Notes: a model not told the origin generated them from the sequence alone. Shown: positions 30,216-42,125, numbered from the stretch's first letter. The stretch: 64,000 nucleotides of DNA from Kitagawia praeruptora (GCA_037693485.1 CM075353.1:103870501-103934500), one strand, 5' to 3'. Program-made: numbers and translations.

Positions 30216-33200
30216 ACTGTTTCTAAGTCACATGGACCCAAACTTGTTTGGGTACCAAAGGAGAAGTAATACCTTTGTGTTTGCAGGGCAAAGAAAGTGA
30301 AAAAAAGGTCATGTGGATTTTGGACAGTGGATGCTCAAATCATATGACTGGTGATATGGCCCTGCTATCACAGTATGAGGAAAAGGCTGGCCCAATGGTT
30401 GCTTTTGGAGATGACAGCATGGGTAACACATTGGGATATGGCAAGTTAAAAGTTGGAAATGTCATCATTGAAGATGTAGCACTGATCAAGGGACTCAAGC
30501 ATAATCCGCTAAGTGTTGGTTAGTTTACTGATAGAGGATTCAAGGTGGATTTTGACAAAGATGAATGTTTGATCACCCACAAGAAGACTGGTGATTTTGC
30601 TCTATCTGGAGTAAGGAAAGGAATCCTGTTTGTAGCCAATATGGATTCTGCAAACAAGGACAAAATTTGTTGCTTTTACTCAAAAGCATCAAATGAAGAT
30701 TGTTGGCTGTGGCACAAGAAACTATCACACCTGAACTTCAAAGCCATTAATTCTCTAGTCAAAAGAGAGTTAGTGAGAGGCATGCCCACACTTGAATTCT
30801 GTCAAGAAGGAGTGTGTGAGGCTTGTCAAAAAGGAAAGATGAAAAGATCAAGCCACAAGTCAAAGACAGTGACATCAATAACCAAGCCCCTACAACTCAT
30901 TCATATGGATTTGTTTGGGCCTGTCAATATTATGTCACTAGGAAGAAAGAAGTATGCCTTGGTGATGGTTGATGACTTTACAAGGTATACATGGGTGGAA
31001 TTTCTGGCATCAAAAGATGAGGCTCCACAAGTAATCATTGAGCATATAAAGAAAGTTGACAAGGAAGCAAAGGCCAATAATGCAAGTGTGATTGCACTGA
31101 GAAGTGATAATGGAACAGAGTTCAGAAATGCCATACTTGAAGCATTCTGTAAAGAGAATGGTATTTCTCAGCAATTCTCAGCTCCAAGGACTCCACAACA
31201 AAATGGAGTTGTTGAGAGGAAGAATAGAACTCTAATTGAAAAGATGCCTACATGTTTTTGGGCTGAGGCTGTAAGCACTGCATGCTATATCCAGAACAGA
31301 ACCCTCATCAACAAAAACACTAGAAAGACACCTTACAACTTGATGACTGGAAAGAAGCCCACTCTAAAGTATGTTCATACTTTTGGAAGCAAATGCTTTG
31401 TATTGAAGGATAATTCTGAATATGTTGGAAAGTTTGATGCAAAAGCATTTGAAGGAATTTTTCTTGGCTACTCTATGGAAAGAATTGCATACAAAGTTTA
31501 TGTCATCAGTCAAAAGAAAATTATAGAAAGCACAGATGTGACATTTGATGACAGCACACTACCTGGACTAGAAAAAGCCAATGATGAAGATAAAGATCCA
31601 TTAAGGTTTGATAATATAGATGATTCTGATGAAGAGTTTGAAACTGAAGTTGAAACTCAAGTTCAATAAACTCAAGTCAATGATGACACAAGAGAAGAAT
31701 TTGTGCCAATCAACAGTGGAGAAACAAGCATCCAAGGCACACCTGTGAGTAGTAGCAATCTCACAGGGGGAGGAAATGAGAATGATCATGATTTGGATGA
31801 TAAAGCAACATCAAGAATGAGAAATCAGGCTGAGCACTCAAGGAAATGGGATAGATCACACACTGCAGAGCAAATCATTGGAGATCCTAATGCAGGAGTA
31901 AGGACTAGGAGAGCTACTCAGAATGAGTGCCTCTATGGCTATTTTCTATCTCAAGTTGAGCCTAAGAAACTTGATGATGCACTGTTGGATCCAGATTGGA
32001 TTGTTGCCATGCAAGAGGAGCTGAATCAATTTGAAAGGAACAAAGTATGAGAACTAGTGCCTGCACCAAAGAATAGAACCATTGTTGGAACAAAATGGGT
32101 TCTGAAGAATAAGATGGATGAAGATGGTGTAATAGTAAGAAATAAAGCAAGGTTGGTTGCAAAAGGATACTCTCAACAGGAAGGCATTGATTATGATGAG
32201 ACATTTGCCCCTGTTGCTAGATTGGAATCCATCAGAATATTCTAGGCATTTGCTGCTCATTCAAACTTTAAAGTGTATCAAATGGATGTCAAGAGTGCAT
32301 TTCTGAATGGAGAGTTGGAAGAAGAAGTTTATGTGCAACAACCACCTGGCTTTGAGGATCCACACTTTCCAGAATTTGTTTACAGACTGCTTAAGGCATT
32401 GTATGGACTTAAGCAGGCTCCAAGGGCATGGTATGATACTTTATCACAATTTCTTCTTGAAAATCAATTCACTAGAGGTACACTGGACAAGACAATGTTT
32501 TACAAGAAGCATGGTGCTGATTTTATCCTAGTTCAGATCTATGTGGATGATATCATTTTTGGTTCTACAAATGAGAAGCTGTGTGAGAAATTTTCTAAAC
32601 TCATGCAGAGCAGATATGAGATGAGTATGATGGGAGAGTTGACATTCTTTCTTGGGTTGCAAGTCAGTCAAAGGAAGGATGGTATCTTTATCAGTCAGAC
32701 CAAGTACATCAAGGATTTATTGAAGAAGTTTGACTTGGAAGATTGCTCACCTGCAAAGACACCCATGGCCACTGCCACTAAATTGGATGAAGATGCTAAA
32801 GGCAAGAAAGTAGATATCTCAGTCTACAGAGGCATGGTTGGTTCTCTACTCTACCTCACTGCAAGTAGGCCAGACATCATGTTTGCTACATGCTTGTGTG
32901 CAAGGTTTCAATCAAATCCAAAAGAATCACATCTGATTGCTATAAAAAGGATCTTTAGATATCTGAAGAGCACTCCAAACTTGGGTTTATGGTATCCTAA
33001 GGACACAGGGTTCAATCTGGTTGGTTATTCTGATGCTGATTATGCTGGATGCAGAGTGGATAGGAAAAGCACCTCAGGTTGCTGCCAGTTTCTTGGACAA
33101 AGGTTAGTCTCTTGGTATAGCAAGAAACAACAATCTGTGTCAACTTCTACAGCTGAGGTAGAATACATAGCTACTGGATGTTGCTGTGCTCAAGTGATTT

Positions 33201-33584
33201 GGATTAGAAATCAACTTAGAGATTATGGACTTGTGTTGGAAAGAATTCCAATCATGTGTGACAACACAAGTGCAATCTCTATAGTTGCCAATCCTGTCAA
33301 TCATTCTAGGACAAAGCACATTGACATCAGATATATATCATTTCATAAGAGAACATGCAACTAATGGAACCATTGAGTTGCATTATGTTTCTACAGATAA
33401 ACAACTAGCTAATATATTCACTAAGCCATTAGATGAAGCCACCTTCACAAGGTTGGTTAGTGAGATTGGAATGCTGAATTCTTCAGATTCTAGCTAGGTG
33501 AATACAGCATCTAGATTGTTGCAGCAATAAACACTTACTTTATCTAAATTCTCAATATTTTTGGAGTAAGTGTTGGCTGAAATA
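30216..33584 (+). pseudogene. pol: Element D: 5'-truncated, mutated Copia gag-pol of the B family
   Basis: Starts in the last codons of gag (VSKSHGPKLVWVPKEK, stop), then follows the B pol closely. Damage seen against B: TAG for CAG at 30521-30523; an in-frame 27-bp loss removing AARTMLLDA of integrase (near 31240); a stop at 31667-31669 in the variable linker; TGA for TGG at 32048-32050; TAG for TTG at 32243-32245; and a 4-bp AT insertion near 33334 that shifts RNase H. Catalytic words are still readable (SGCSNHMTG, RSDNGTEF, YVDDIIFG, ending FTKPLDEATF). No LTR is present: the 5' end is joined to the LACS exon and the 3' side is cut by the E1 LTR. It cannot make an active polyprotein. Confidence 0.93.
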
Positions 33585-34328
33585 TGTTAACTCGAATAAC
33601 TTGTAGAAGGGGGGGTTGAATACAAGTTATATAATCGTGTCTGATTTTTGCTTGGTTATATGAACAAGAATAAACAAATGAATCAAACTCTGTTTGTATT
33701 AAATAAATCAAATACAAACTCTACCAAAGGTGTACAAATACCTTTAGCAGCTGCTGACAATATAAATCTCTCTGTTTGTTTCGAACTTTCGAATACAAAC
33801 CTTATACAGAGCTACGCACACGAACTTCGAACGAACTCACGAACTCTTTTTACAATGACATAGAGAGAGTATTTATAATGCTTCCTATCAACTAATCACA
33901 GAAAGATAATCTATATATGACAATGTTCTGCCGTCCAGCCGATAGTTTCCATTAATAGAAAATTCTTCCCTTCATAAAATCTTCTTGCTTGTTCCTCAAA
34001 CAAAGATCCTGTTTTATAGCACTTGCCAGTTTCTGTAGCATCCATAATGACATCATCAGTAACACGACTGAAATCAGGATTCCATCTAGCATCAGGATCT
34101 GACCATCTCATCAGTACTTGATCAGTAGTTAACTTGACTTATCATGATTCAATCTCAGTTCCTGACATGTAGTACTCGATGCACTGTTCATTCCTGACTA
34201 AACTTTACAGATAACTGTCTAACACATATTTCCTATACAAAGTGCTAAATCCTTTATAAATCAGGATATACAAGAAGTATAAGTAAAATTCTATTCTTAA
34301 CATCACAACTCATGAATTATTCCTAACA
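33585..34328 (-). repeat. Element E1 3' LTR (744 bp)
   Basis: Plus-strand view TGTTAACTCGAATAAC to ATTCCTAACA. It shares boundaries with 45942-46687 but differs at many positions, so they are different copies. Minus-strand TATAAATAC at 33869-33877 is the likely TATA box. A poly-G run near 33610 is poly-C in element sense, about 30 bp from the LTR end. Purine-rich AAATAGGGGAGAT precedes the LTR in element sense (34329-34343). Confidence 0.88.
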
Positions 34329-34492
34329 ATCTCCCCTATTTATTCTTTAAAATCTGAAGCATAAATCTGAGTTGTTGATGTCAAAACATATAACAATACA
34401 ATCAGAATAGAATTTATGAATTCAAAAATCATGAAGTTAAGTACCACATCTTTCAGATATAGACATAGTATCCAGTACTTAAAAGAAAGAAT

Positions 34493-34819
34493 TCAACTAT
34501 TTGATGCTTCTTTTCCTTTACCACTTCCATGATGAGATTCACCTCTGTCACAATCTTTATCTCCCCCAGTTCTTCTTTTATCCCCAGTCTGTTGTTGCTG
34601 TTGTCTTTGAATTGTCTTTATCTCCCCCTTTTTGACATCAGCAACATTCATTCCAAGAGATTCAGTAACAGAACAAATGAGATTCATCAGAACTGCTTGA
34701 TTTTCCATAATAGTGACTTGGTTATCTTCAAGTGTTTGAAGTCTTGATTGAATTTCAACTTGAGATTTCTGAATATCTTGTAGAACTTTAGAATTGACTT
34801 CAACTTTGGAAGTGTTTGG
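34493..34819 (-). pseudogene. C-terminal part of the E1 extra ORF (ORF3)
   Basis: Continues the frame broken by element G at 34820-42125. It encodes the end of ORF3: a helical segment (QSRLQTLEDNQVTIMENQ), then a short Gln-rich and basic Lys/Arg/Asp tail ending GKGKEASNS. The E2 copy (46854 onward) gives the uninterrupted version. Confidence 0.85.
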
Positions 34820-34824
34820 AATAT

Positions 34825-36459
34825 TGATAAGTGGATTCTATATCCACTATTTACCTTCCGTTTGGACTTTAATCGTTTGCAAGTTCTCAAGTTTCGTGTT
34901 AGTTTGATGTGTTTTCATCTAATTTGTGTAGGTTGCATAGTCGGGCGGCATTGGTGGTGTTGGTGAAGTATTGGTGGTATTCTGTGAGCTAAATGTAGAA
35001 ATTACAGGAAGTCAAGGGCAAGAGAACTCGGGAATTTGAGCTCAATGCGCATACATCACTGTTTTGGCCATAACTGGAGTTCCAGACATCGGAATTGGGC
35101 GTTTCAAAAGCCCACGCGAAGAGGAGAGAAAGGTCTACAAAGCTGGGCAGGGGGCACCAGGCGCTCTTGCGCGGAACCAGGCGCAACAGCGCTGGGACCA
35201 GGCGCAATAGCGCTGGGAACAAGCGCTATAGCGCTGTGGAGAGCAAATTCCAGGAGCTAGGAAGCGCAGCTGCGCTTGAGCAAGAGCAACAGCGCTTGAG
35301 AGAGCAAATTTCCAGGGAGCAAGGGGCGCTGCAGCGCTCCATTCAGGCGCTGTAGCGCTCGTGTGGGTCGTCTTGGCAGAATTTTATTTCCTTAAACCGG
35401 GTCGAATTGTTTTGGGCCTATTTTATTAGGGCATCTTTATATGTATTATCTTAGACCTAAAAACATATCATCATCATCATCATTAGAGAGTTTTTCTTAT
35501 CATCTATCAATATTATTTTCTTAGAACAATTTTCAAGAGGAGTTCTCCAAGCTAGTGACAAGCAAGGAGGCTTAATCTTTGGATCGTTTGTACTCTTTCT
35601 CATTATAGGGGATTTATTTCTAAACCTTATTTCTCTTTTCTTTTAGTATTATTTGTTTTTTTTTAATTATGTTATCAATTGAACCCATGATGGCGATGAG
35701 GTCGATTATGGGCTAAATCGTTATCATGGGGTTTTAATGGATTTTTCTATGGATTTTAGTAATTGAGTGTTATTTATGCCTTGGTGTGTGATTGATTGTA
35801 TTGATTGCCTAGTATGTTTATGCTTATTCGTTATAGGTGAGTCGCGAACACCTGTAATTGTTAGTTTAATCCTAGTGAATGCGAAAGTGGATCTAGGGTT
35901 TAGAACAATTCATGCTAGCATAGGTTTTTGCATGTGAAGAACATGTATTAATTTGTGGTGTAATTCTAACCGTCTTGCACTGACTATGTGGTTTTATGGA
36001 TGCTTGATTTTAAACCGATGTGTGTTCAATTGCTATAGACATATAGGAACTACACATATTTGGTGACTACTTGACTTCTATCAATTGTGGATGATCAGTA
36101 GGATGGTATATGCACAACGAAAGTTGGTGTGTATCAGTTTAGTGCATCTAATCAGTAATTAACTCTGTCACATATTGGGTTAAAAGGGCATAAGATTCTA
36201 GATGAAATGGTAAATGAAATTGAAATCCCATGTTTGTTTATTATAAAGTTAAAGTTAAGTTATTCCCTCGAAATTTCCATAGTTGGCAATTAGTCATTAG
36301 TTAATTAAAACCAATTTTGTTATTGTCTTGGCAGTGAGTGTAAATCATAAACTGATGTATAAGTGAACAAAACGAACAATTTGAGTCTCTGTGGGAACGA
36401 ATCCTATTTACCCTATATTACTTGTTGACCACGTTCTCTTGCGTGAATAAGTGCGAACA
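34825..36459 (+). repeat. Element G 5' LTR
   Basis: TGATAAGTGG to GTGCGAACA. It includes a GCGC-rich array (35160-35360), an ATC microsatellite near 35468, and a possible TATA box TTTATATGTA near 35435. Small frames in the GCGC array (35036-35355) are artefacts and are repeated in the other LTR. Confidence 0.95.
35160..35360. repeat. AGCGCT/GGCGCA array in the G LTR
   Basis: Fifteen GCGC tetramers in 201 bp of otherwise AT-rich DNA, many as the palindrome AGCGCT. It is repeated at 40821-41021 in the other LTR without change that I can see. Confidence 0.8.
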
Positions 36460-36465
36460 AGTTTT

Positions 36466-36483
36466 TGGCGCCGCTGCCGGGGA
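36466..36483 (+). other. Primer-binding site of element G (tRNA-Asp type)
   Basis: TGGCGCCGCTGCCGGGGA, six bases after the LTR end. It is complementary to the tRNA-Asp 3' end with one difference from the usual TGGCGCCGTTGCCGGGGA. Confidence 0.85.
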
Positions 36484-36601
36484 CTCGGTTCATTGTTTGT
36501 TTAGTTTATGATCTTGTCATCAATTTGGATTAAATTCACTGACTCAGACGTTTTTCTCATTCATTTACTTTTGGGTTTCTCAGGTACTATCTTGAGCGTG
36601 T

Positions 36602-38332
36602 ATGCTTACTCGATCTCAAGCTCGTAAAGAAAATCTGGAAGAAGAGAAGAACGAAGAAGAATTAGTGGAAGAAAGTGAAGAAGAGTTGGAAGTTACTGAA
36701 AAAATGGCAGCTAACAAGGCGCTGAAGGAATACTCTCAGCCCAAGATTGATGATATTCAGTCGAGTATTGTGCGGCCGGCTATTGCTGCAAATAATTTTG
36801 AGATCAAGCCGGCCACGATCCAAATGGTCCAGAACTCAGTCCAGTTTGGGGGTTCACCTGTTGAGGATCCCAACATGCATATCAGGGATTTCATTGAGAT
36901 CTGTGACACCTTCAAAACCAATGGAGTTTCTGAAGACGCTGTCAAGCTAAGGTTGTTTCCATTCTCTTTGAGAGACAAAGCAAAAAGCTGGTTGCATTCA
37001 CTTCCAGCAGGTTCCATCAATACATGGGAAGATCTGGCACAAAAATTCCTGACTAAATTTTTTCCTATGGCAAAGACTGCTGCCATGAGGAATGCTCTTA
37101 CACAATTTAGTCAGCATTCTGGTGAATCACTGTGTGAAGCTTGGGAAAGGTACAAGGAAATGCTGCGGAAATGTCCTCATCATGGGATGCCAAATTGGAT
37201 GGTCATCAATAGCTTCTACAATGGGTTAAGTCATTCTCGAGCAATGCTTGATGCAGCATCTGGAGGAGCTTTGGGGGCCAAAAGCTATGAAGAGGCCTAT
37301 GACTTGATTGAAATAATGGATGCAAACGAGTATCAGAATCCGACACAGCGTATTCCACAAGGTAAGGTTGCAGGTGTACTTGAAATGGATGCCACAACAG
37401 CTATAGCAGCTCAGCTACAGGCTCTAACCATGAAAGTGGACTCATTGGCTAAGGTGGGGGTTCATCAAGTCGCCATGGTTTGTGAATTGTGTGCGGGGGC
37501 TCATGACACTAATCAATGTGCAATTTCTAGTGAGTCGGCACATTTTGTCAGCAATTATCAGAGGCCTTCACAACCTGCTCCTAACACATATCATCCCAAC
37601 AATAGGAATCATCCTAATTTCAGTTGGAGCAACAATCAGAATACCATGCAACAACCATCTCAAGGCCAGCAGTATGGTTCGAGGCAGTTCAACAATTCGG
37701 GTTATCAACAACCCTATGCTCAAAGGCCACCATACAATCCACCGGGATTTCATCAACAACAATCAGGAAGTCATGTGCAATCGAATGAAAAGTCAGAAAT
37801 GGAAGAATTGCGAATGATGTGCATGAGTCAAGCAGTATCTCTGAAAACTCTTGAAAATCAAATTGGCCAACTGGCCAATGCTCTTTTGAACAGACCTCAA
37901 GGGCAATTACCTAGTGACACGGAAGCAAATCCGGGTAAAAAGGAGGTCAAGGAACAGATTCATGTTGTTACGTTGCGTTCTGGAAAGGTTACAGACGATC
38001 TGGGGGTCAAAAAGCAGCTTAACGAAGAACTTGAAAATGTTATGAACAGTGATTTGGGTGCGGGCGCGCCTGAGGGGTCTATCCGGTCTTCAAATTCTGC
38101 TCTTCCGGTCATTCAGAAGGCATCAGGTGAGGAAGAAAAGGTGAAGTCAGCTGGGAAAACAAGTTCAGAAATTACGGAAGCTAGCAAAGAAGTTTATCCG
38201 CCTCCGCCATTCCCTAAAAGGCTTCAGAAACAGAAGTTTGATAAGCAATTTGCAAAGTTCTTGGAAGTGTTCAAAAAGTTGCACATAAATCTACCATTTG
38301 CTGAAGCACTTGAACAAATGCCAAGTTCATGA
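36602..38332 (+). CDS. gag: Athila-type Gag of element G
   Basis: 576 aa from ATG at 36602 (MLTRSQARKENLEEE). Acidic N-terminus; Retrotrans_gag domain about 95-255 (FPFSLRDKAKSWLHSLPAGS, WEDLAQKFLTKFFP and NSFYNGLSHSRAMLDAASGG are Athila signatures); a Cys/His motif near 290 (CELCAGAHDTNQC); a Gln/Asn/Pro-rich linker; then a basic tail. It stops right after LEQMPSS. In intact relatives this point runs straight into the protease, so gag and protease were probably one frame split by a small deletion. Confidence 0.88.
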   Translation: MLTRSQARKENLEEEKNEEELVEESEEELEVTEKMAANKALKEYSQPKIDDIQSSIVRPAIAANNFEIKPATIQMVQNSVQFGGSPVEDPNMHIRDFIEICDTFKTNGVSEDAVKLRLFPFSLRDKAKSWLHSLPAGSINTWEDLAQKFLTKFFPMAKTAAMRNALTQFSQHSGESLCEAWERYKEMLRKCPHHGMPNWMVINSFYNGLSHSRAMLDAASGGALGAKSYEEAYDLIEIMDANEYQNPTQRIPQGKVAGVLEMDATTAIAAQLQALTMKVDSLAKVGVHQVAMVCELCAGAHDTNQCAISSESAHFVSNYQRPSQPAPNTYHPNNRNHPNFSWSNNQNTMQQPSQGQQYGSRQFNNSGYQQPYAQRPPYNPPGFHQQQSGSHVQSNEKSEMEELRMMCMSQAVSLKTLENQIGQLANALLNRPQGQLPSDTEANPGKKEVKEQIHVVTLRSGKVTDDLGVKKQLNEELENVMNSDLGAGAPEGSIRSSNSALPVIQKASGEEEKVKSAGKTSSEITEASKEVYPPPPFPKRLQKQKFDKQFAKFLEVFKKLHINLPFAEALEQMPSS

Positions 38333-39153
38333 AGGGCATACTTTCAAGGAAATTGAAACTCGAGGATTTAGAGACCGTCGCTTTGACGGAGGAGTGTAGT
38401 GCTGTCTTGCAACAAAAGTTGCCACCTAAGCTGAAGGATCCGGGGAGTTTCACCATACCTTGCACTATTGGCAAACAACTTTTCAGCAAGTGCTTATGTG
38501 ATTTGGGAGCTAGCATTAATCTGATGCCGATGTCTGTTTTTAAGCAACTTGGGTTACCTGATCCGAAACCTGTTAATATGACCTTGCAGTTGGCAGATAG
38601 GTCAATCACATATCCTAGGGGTATAGTGGAGGATGTATTGGTGAAGGTGGATAAGCTGATTTTTCCGGTTGATTTTGTTATACTGGACTTTGAGGAGGAT
38701 AAGAGGATTCCTATCATCTTGGGAAGGCCATTTCTAGCTACGGGCCGAACTCTGATCGATGTGCAAAAAGGAGAGCTTACCATGAGAGTGCATGATCAGA
38801 AAGTCACTTTCAATGTGTTCAAGGCGACAAAATATCCGTCAGATTTAGAGGAGTGTTTCAAGGTGGACGTTGTTGATAAGAATGTGAAGAAGGAGATTGA
38901 GCAGCTAAAAAAATCAGATCCAGTGGAAAAAGCTTCAAGTGGGATTTCTGGCATTGAGAACAAAGGAAGAAAGGGGCTATTTCAGTTGTTGGATGCAACT
39001 CCATGGGAAAGAAGAGTTGACATTCTACATAAGTCTCGTTGGCTAGCTGATTCTAATAATTTTCAGGTGCTTCGTAAGTTGTCAAGTGAGGAAGTTTTTG
39101 CACTCGGGCTCAAGCCATTACCACCCGAGGAGGGTGGAGATGCCGACGACTAG
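38329..39153 (+). CDS. Retropepsin-like protease domain of element G
   Basis: 274-codon frame overlapping the gag stop by ATGA. CTIGKQLFSKCLCDLGASIN at about residues 45-64 holds the Athila-type active-site word DLGAS where other retropepsins have D-T/S-G. IPIILGRPFLATGRTLIDV (about 125-143) is the conserved second half. The frame ends PPEEGGDADD with a stop, and no RT follows. Whether the ATG at 38329 is used is doubtful: this is probably the C-terminal part of a former gag-protease fusion. Confidence 0.85.
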   Translation: MKGILSRKLKLEDLETVALTEECSAVLQQKLPPKLKDPGSFTIPCTIGKQLFSKCLCDLGASINLMPMSVFKQLGLPDPKPVNMTLQLADRSITYPRGIVEDVLVKVDKLIFPVDFVILDFEEDKRIPIILGRPFLATGRTLIDVQKGELTMRVHDQKVTFNVFKATKYPSDLEECFKVDVVDKNVKKEIEQLKKSDPVEKASSGISGIENKGRKGLFQLLDATPWERRVDILHKSRWLADSNNFQVLRKLSSEEVFALGLKPLPPEEGGDADD

Positions 39154-40485
39154 GGGAGTATCTCTTGTACCCTTTAATTTTACCTTCAATGAGGACATTG
39201 AAATTTTTAAGTTTGGGGGTGATTATAGGGTATCAAGAGTGATTGCATTGCATATAGTTGCATATTCATGCTAGTTCATGTTAGTATTTGTGCATTTAGC
39301 TTTGCCATGCCATTTAGATTGCATTTAGGATGCCATGTCATATAGCTTTAATTAGGATTGTAATATTATGTTGTTCATGCATTTCATGCATTTCATATGA
39401 TTCCACTTGAGTGTCTGTTTTTGGCTCGATAGGTCGACGTTAATTTGAGTGTGATGACAATGAATAGAGGGTTGATTTAAGTACTTATGAAATTGACTTG
39501 CATGTGTCGGGAACACAATCTTTTCACGGTCTCACTGTTTGCTTTTGAGCTAGATTGAGTCATACCTTGTTTGGCTGTTGAGAATTAATCACTTATTTAT
39601 ATCTAGAATTTTCGTTATTCCCTTGATGGCGTAGGAGCACTTAAGTATAAGTTTGGGGGAAAACAGGGATTTCATGCTAAGTGTCGTAGTGTAATAATGG
39701 CTAGGCGTCAAATGGCTAGTAGCCGGCTCATATTTGATATGAGTAGTCTAGGGGGTGAGACAGTGCACCCATGTGAAAAAAATAAGCAAGAAAAAGAGTC
39801 AAAAGAAAAAAAATAGAAAAAAAAGAAAAAAAGAAAAAAAAAGAAAAGAGTTGTGAGATTAAAAAATGAGGAATTGTGAGAGTGTGTGTATGCTAATTGG
39901 CTAGGGTGAGCTCTTTAGTACTCGAGCAATTAAGTTCTAGGGGATTTTATGCCTAGTGACCTAAGACTTTTCCGGTCTGGGATCCACTAACCTAACGCTC
40001 GTTATATGGGTGCTATTGTATAAGCCTTTAGGGGTCTCACCCATTGCACGGTCAATAAGCATGTATATATGATGTTTTGTGTCGTCTTGTATAGTAAAGC
40101 ATGAATCCTTGTCTACCTTAAATGATGATGGCGGTGTCTTTGAGTCATGGAGTGTCTAAAGTCTATTCTGTTTATAAACATGTGATTGTTTTGGCGAAGG
40201 ATGAGTTATGCCTTTTATCTAGTTTCGAGAGTATATCCAGTGAGAAATGCACACACCACGTTTCCGAGCATGTATTGTTAGTATACGGGGCCTTAGTCGA
40301 GCTCTGTTTGGAGTTGTTGCATTCTTTGAGGCGTTTGCTTGTTGAGTTGGTTTCGGTAACTTTTGTGGGATCATTGCATTAGGACATCGCATTATCATGA
40401 CATTTAGTTATTAGTTTCATTCATTCATCATTTTAGGTTGAGTTTGCATTGCTTGAGGACAAGCAACGGTTTAAGTTTGGGGGTT
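39154..40485 (+). other. Non-coding 3' region of element G with three PPT-like motifs
   Basis: No gene. AAGTTTGGGGG occurs three times: 39209-39219, 39649-39659 and 40473-40483. The last lies directly before the 3' LTR and is the working polypurine tract. An A-rich stretch lies at 39776-39850. The first copy follows CAATGAGGACATTG and the third GAGGACAAGCAACGG, both common after Athila coding regions. Confidence 0.7.
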
Positions 40486-42120
40486 TGATAAGTGGATTCT
40501 ATATCCACTATTTACCTTCCGTTTGGACTTTAATCGTTTGCAAGTTCTCAAGTTTCGTGTTAGTTTGATGTGTTTTCATCTAATTTGTGTAGCTTGCATA
40601 GTCGGGCGGCATTGGTGGTGTTGGTGAAGTATTGGTGGTATTCTGTGAGCTAAATGTAGAAATTACAGGAAGTCAAGGGCAAGAGAACTCGGGAATTTGA
40701 GCTCAATGCGCAAACATCACTGTTTTGGCCATAACTGGAGTTCCAGACATCGGAATTGGGCGTTTCAAAAGCCCACGCGAAGAGGAGAGAAAGGTCTACA
40801 AAGCTGGGCAGGGGGCACCAGGCGCTCTTGCGCGGAACCAGGCGCAACAGCGCTGGGACCAGGCGCAATAGCGCTGGGAACAAGCGCTATAGCGCTGTGG
40901 AGAGCAAATTCCAGGAGCTAGGAAGCGCAGCTGCGCTTGAGCAAGAGCAACAGCGCTTGAGAGAGCAAATTTCCAGGGAGCAAGGGGCGCTGCAGCGCTC
41001 CATTCAGGCGCTGTAGCGCTCGTGTGGGTCGTCTTGGCAGAATTTTATTTCCTTAAACCGGGTCGAATTGTTTTGGGCCTATTTTATTAGGGCATCTTTA
41101 TATGTATTATCTTAGACCTAAAAACATATCATCATCATCATCATTAGAGAGTTTTTCTTATCATCTATCAATATTATTTTCTTAGAACAATTTTCAAGAG
41201 GAGTTCTCCAAGCTAGTGACAAGCAAGGAGGCTTAATCTTTGGATCGTTTGTACTCTTTCTCATTATAGGGGATTTATTTCTAAACCTTATTTCTCTTTT
41301 CTTTTAGTATTATTTGTTTTTTTTGAATTATGTTATCAATTGAACCCATGATGGCGATGAGGTCGATTATGGGCTAAATCGTTATCATGGGGTTTTAATG
41401 GATTTTTCTATGGATTTTAGTAATTGAGTGTTATTTATGCCTTGGTGTGTGATTGATTGTATTGATTGCCTAGTATGTTTATGCTTATTCGTTATAGGTG
41501 AGTCGCGAACACCTGTAATTGTTAGTTTAATCCTAGTGAATGCGAAAGTGGATCTAGGGTTTAGAACAATTCATGCTAGCATAGGTTTTTGCATGTGAAG
41601 AACATGTATTAATTTGTGGTGTAATTCTAACCGTCTTGCACTGACTATGTGGTTTTATGGATGCTTGATTTTAAACCGATGTGTGTTCAATTGCTATAGA
41701 CATATAGGAACTACACATATTTGGTGACTACTTGACTTCTATCAATTGTGGATGATCAGTAGGATGGTATATGCACAACGAAAGTTGGTGTGTATCAGTT
41801 TAGTGCATCTAATCAGTAATTAACTCTGTCACATATTGGGTTAAAAGGGCATAAGATTCTAGATGAAATGGTAAATGAAATTGAAATCCCATGTTTGTTT
41901 ATTATAAAGTTAAAGTTAAGTTATTCCCTCGAAATTTCCATAGTTGGCAATTAGTCATTAGTTAATTAAAACCAATTTTGTTATTGTCTTGGCAGTGAGT
42001 GTAAATCATAAACTGATGTATAAGTGAACAAAACGAACAATTTGAGTCTCTGTGGGAACGAATCCTATTTACCCTATATTACTTGTTGACCACGTTCTCT
42101 TGCGTGAATAAGTGCGAACA
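40486..42120 (+). repeat. Element G 3' LTR
   Basis: Same length as the 5' LTR (1635 bp). Differences seen at 34932/40593, 35049/40710 and one T-to-G in the T-run near 41325. Confidence 0.95.
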
Positions 42121-42125
42121 AATAT

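Larger units (their letters stand above)
34825..42120 (+). mobile_element. Element G: non-autonomous Athila-like Ty3/Gypsy element (gag-protease only)
   Basis: Complete 7296-bp insertion. Two 1635-bp LTRs differ at three positions by eye, with AATAT target duplications at 34820-34824 and 42121-42125. The PBS TGGCGCCGCTGCCGGGGA fits tRNA-Asp, as used by Athila/Tat elements. The 4-kb interior carries gag and a retropepsin-like domain but no RT, RNase H or integrase, so it must be mobilised in trans. It is very young. Confidence 0.94.

Noticed and set aside
35036..35355. Plus-strand frames in the GCGC-rich part of the G LTR (repeated at 40697-41016)
   Set aside because: The Gln/Arg/Ala-rich translation is a by-product of the GCGC array, and the LTR is the same in both places.
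40122..40382. 86-codon plus-strand frame in the 3' part of element G
   Set aside because: It lies in the non-coding PPT region of Athila-like elements and shows no domain; composition fits T-rich DNA.
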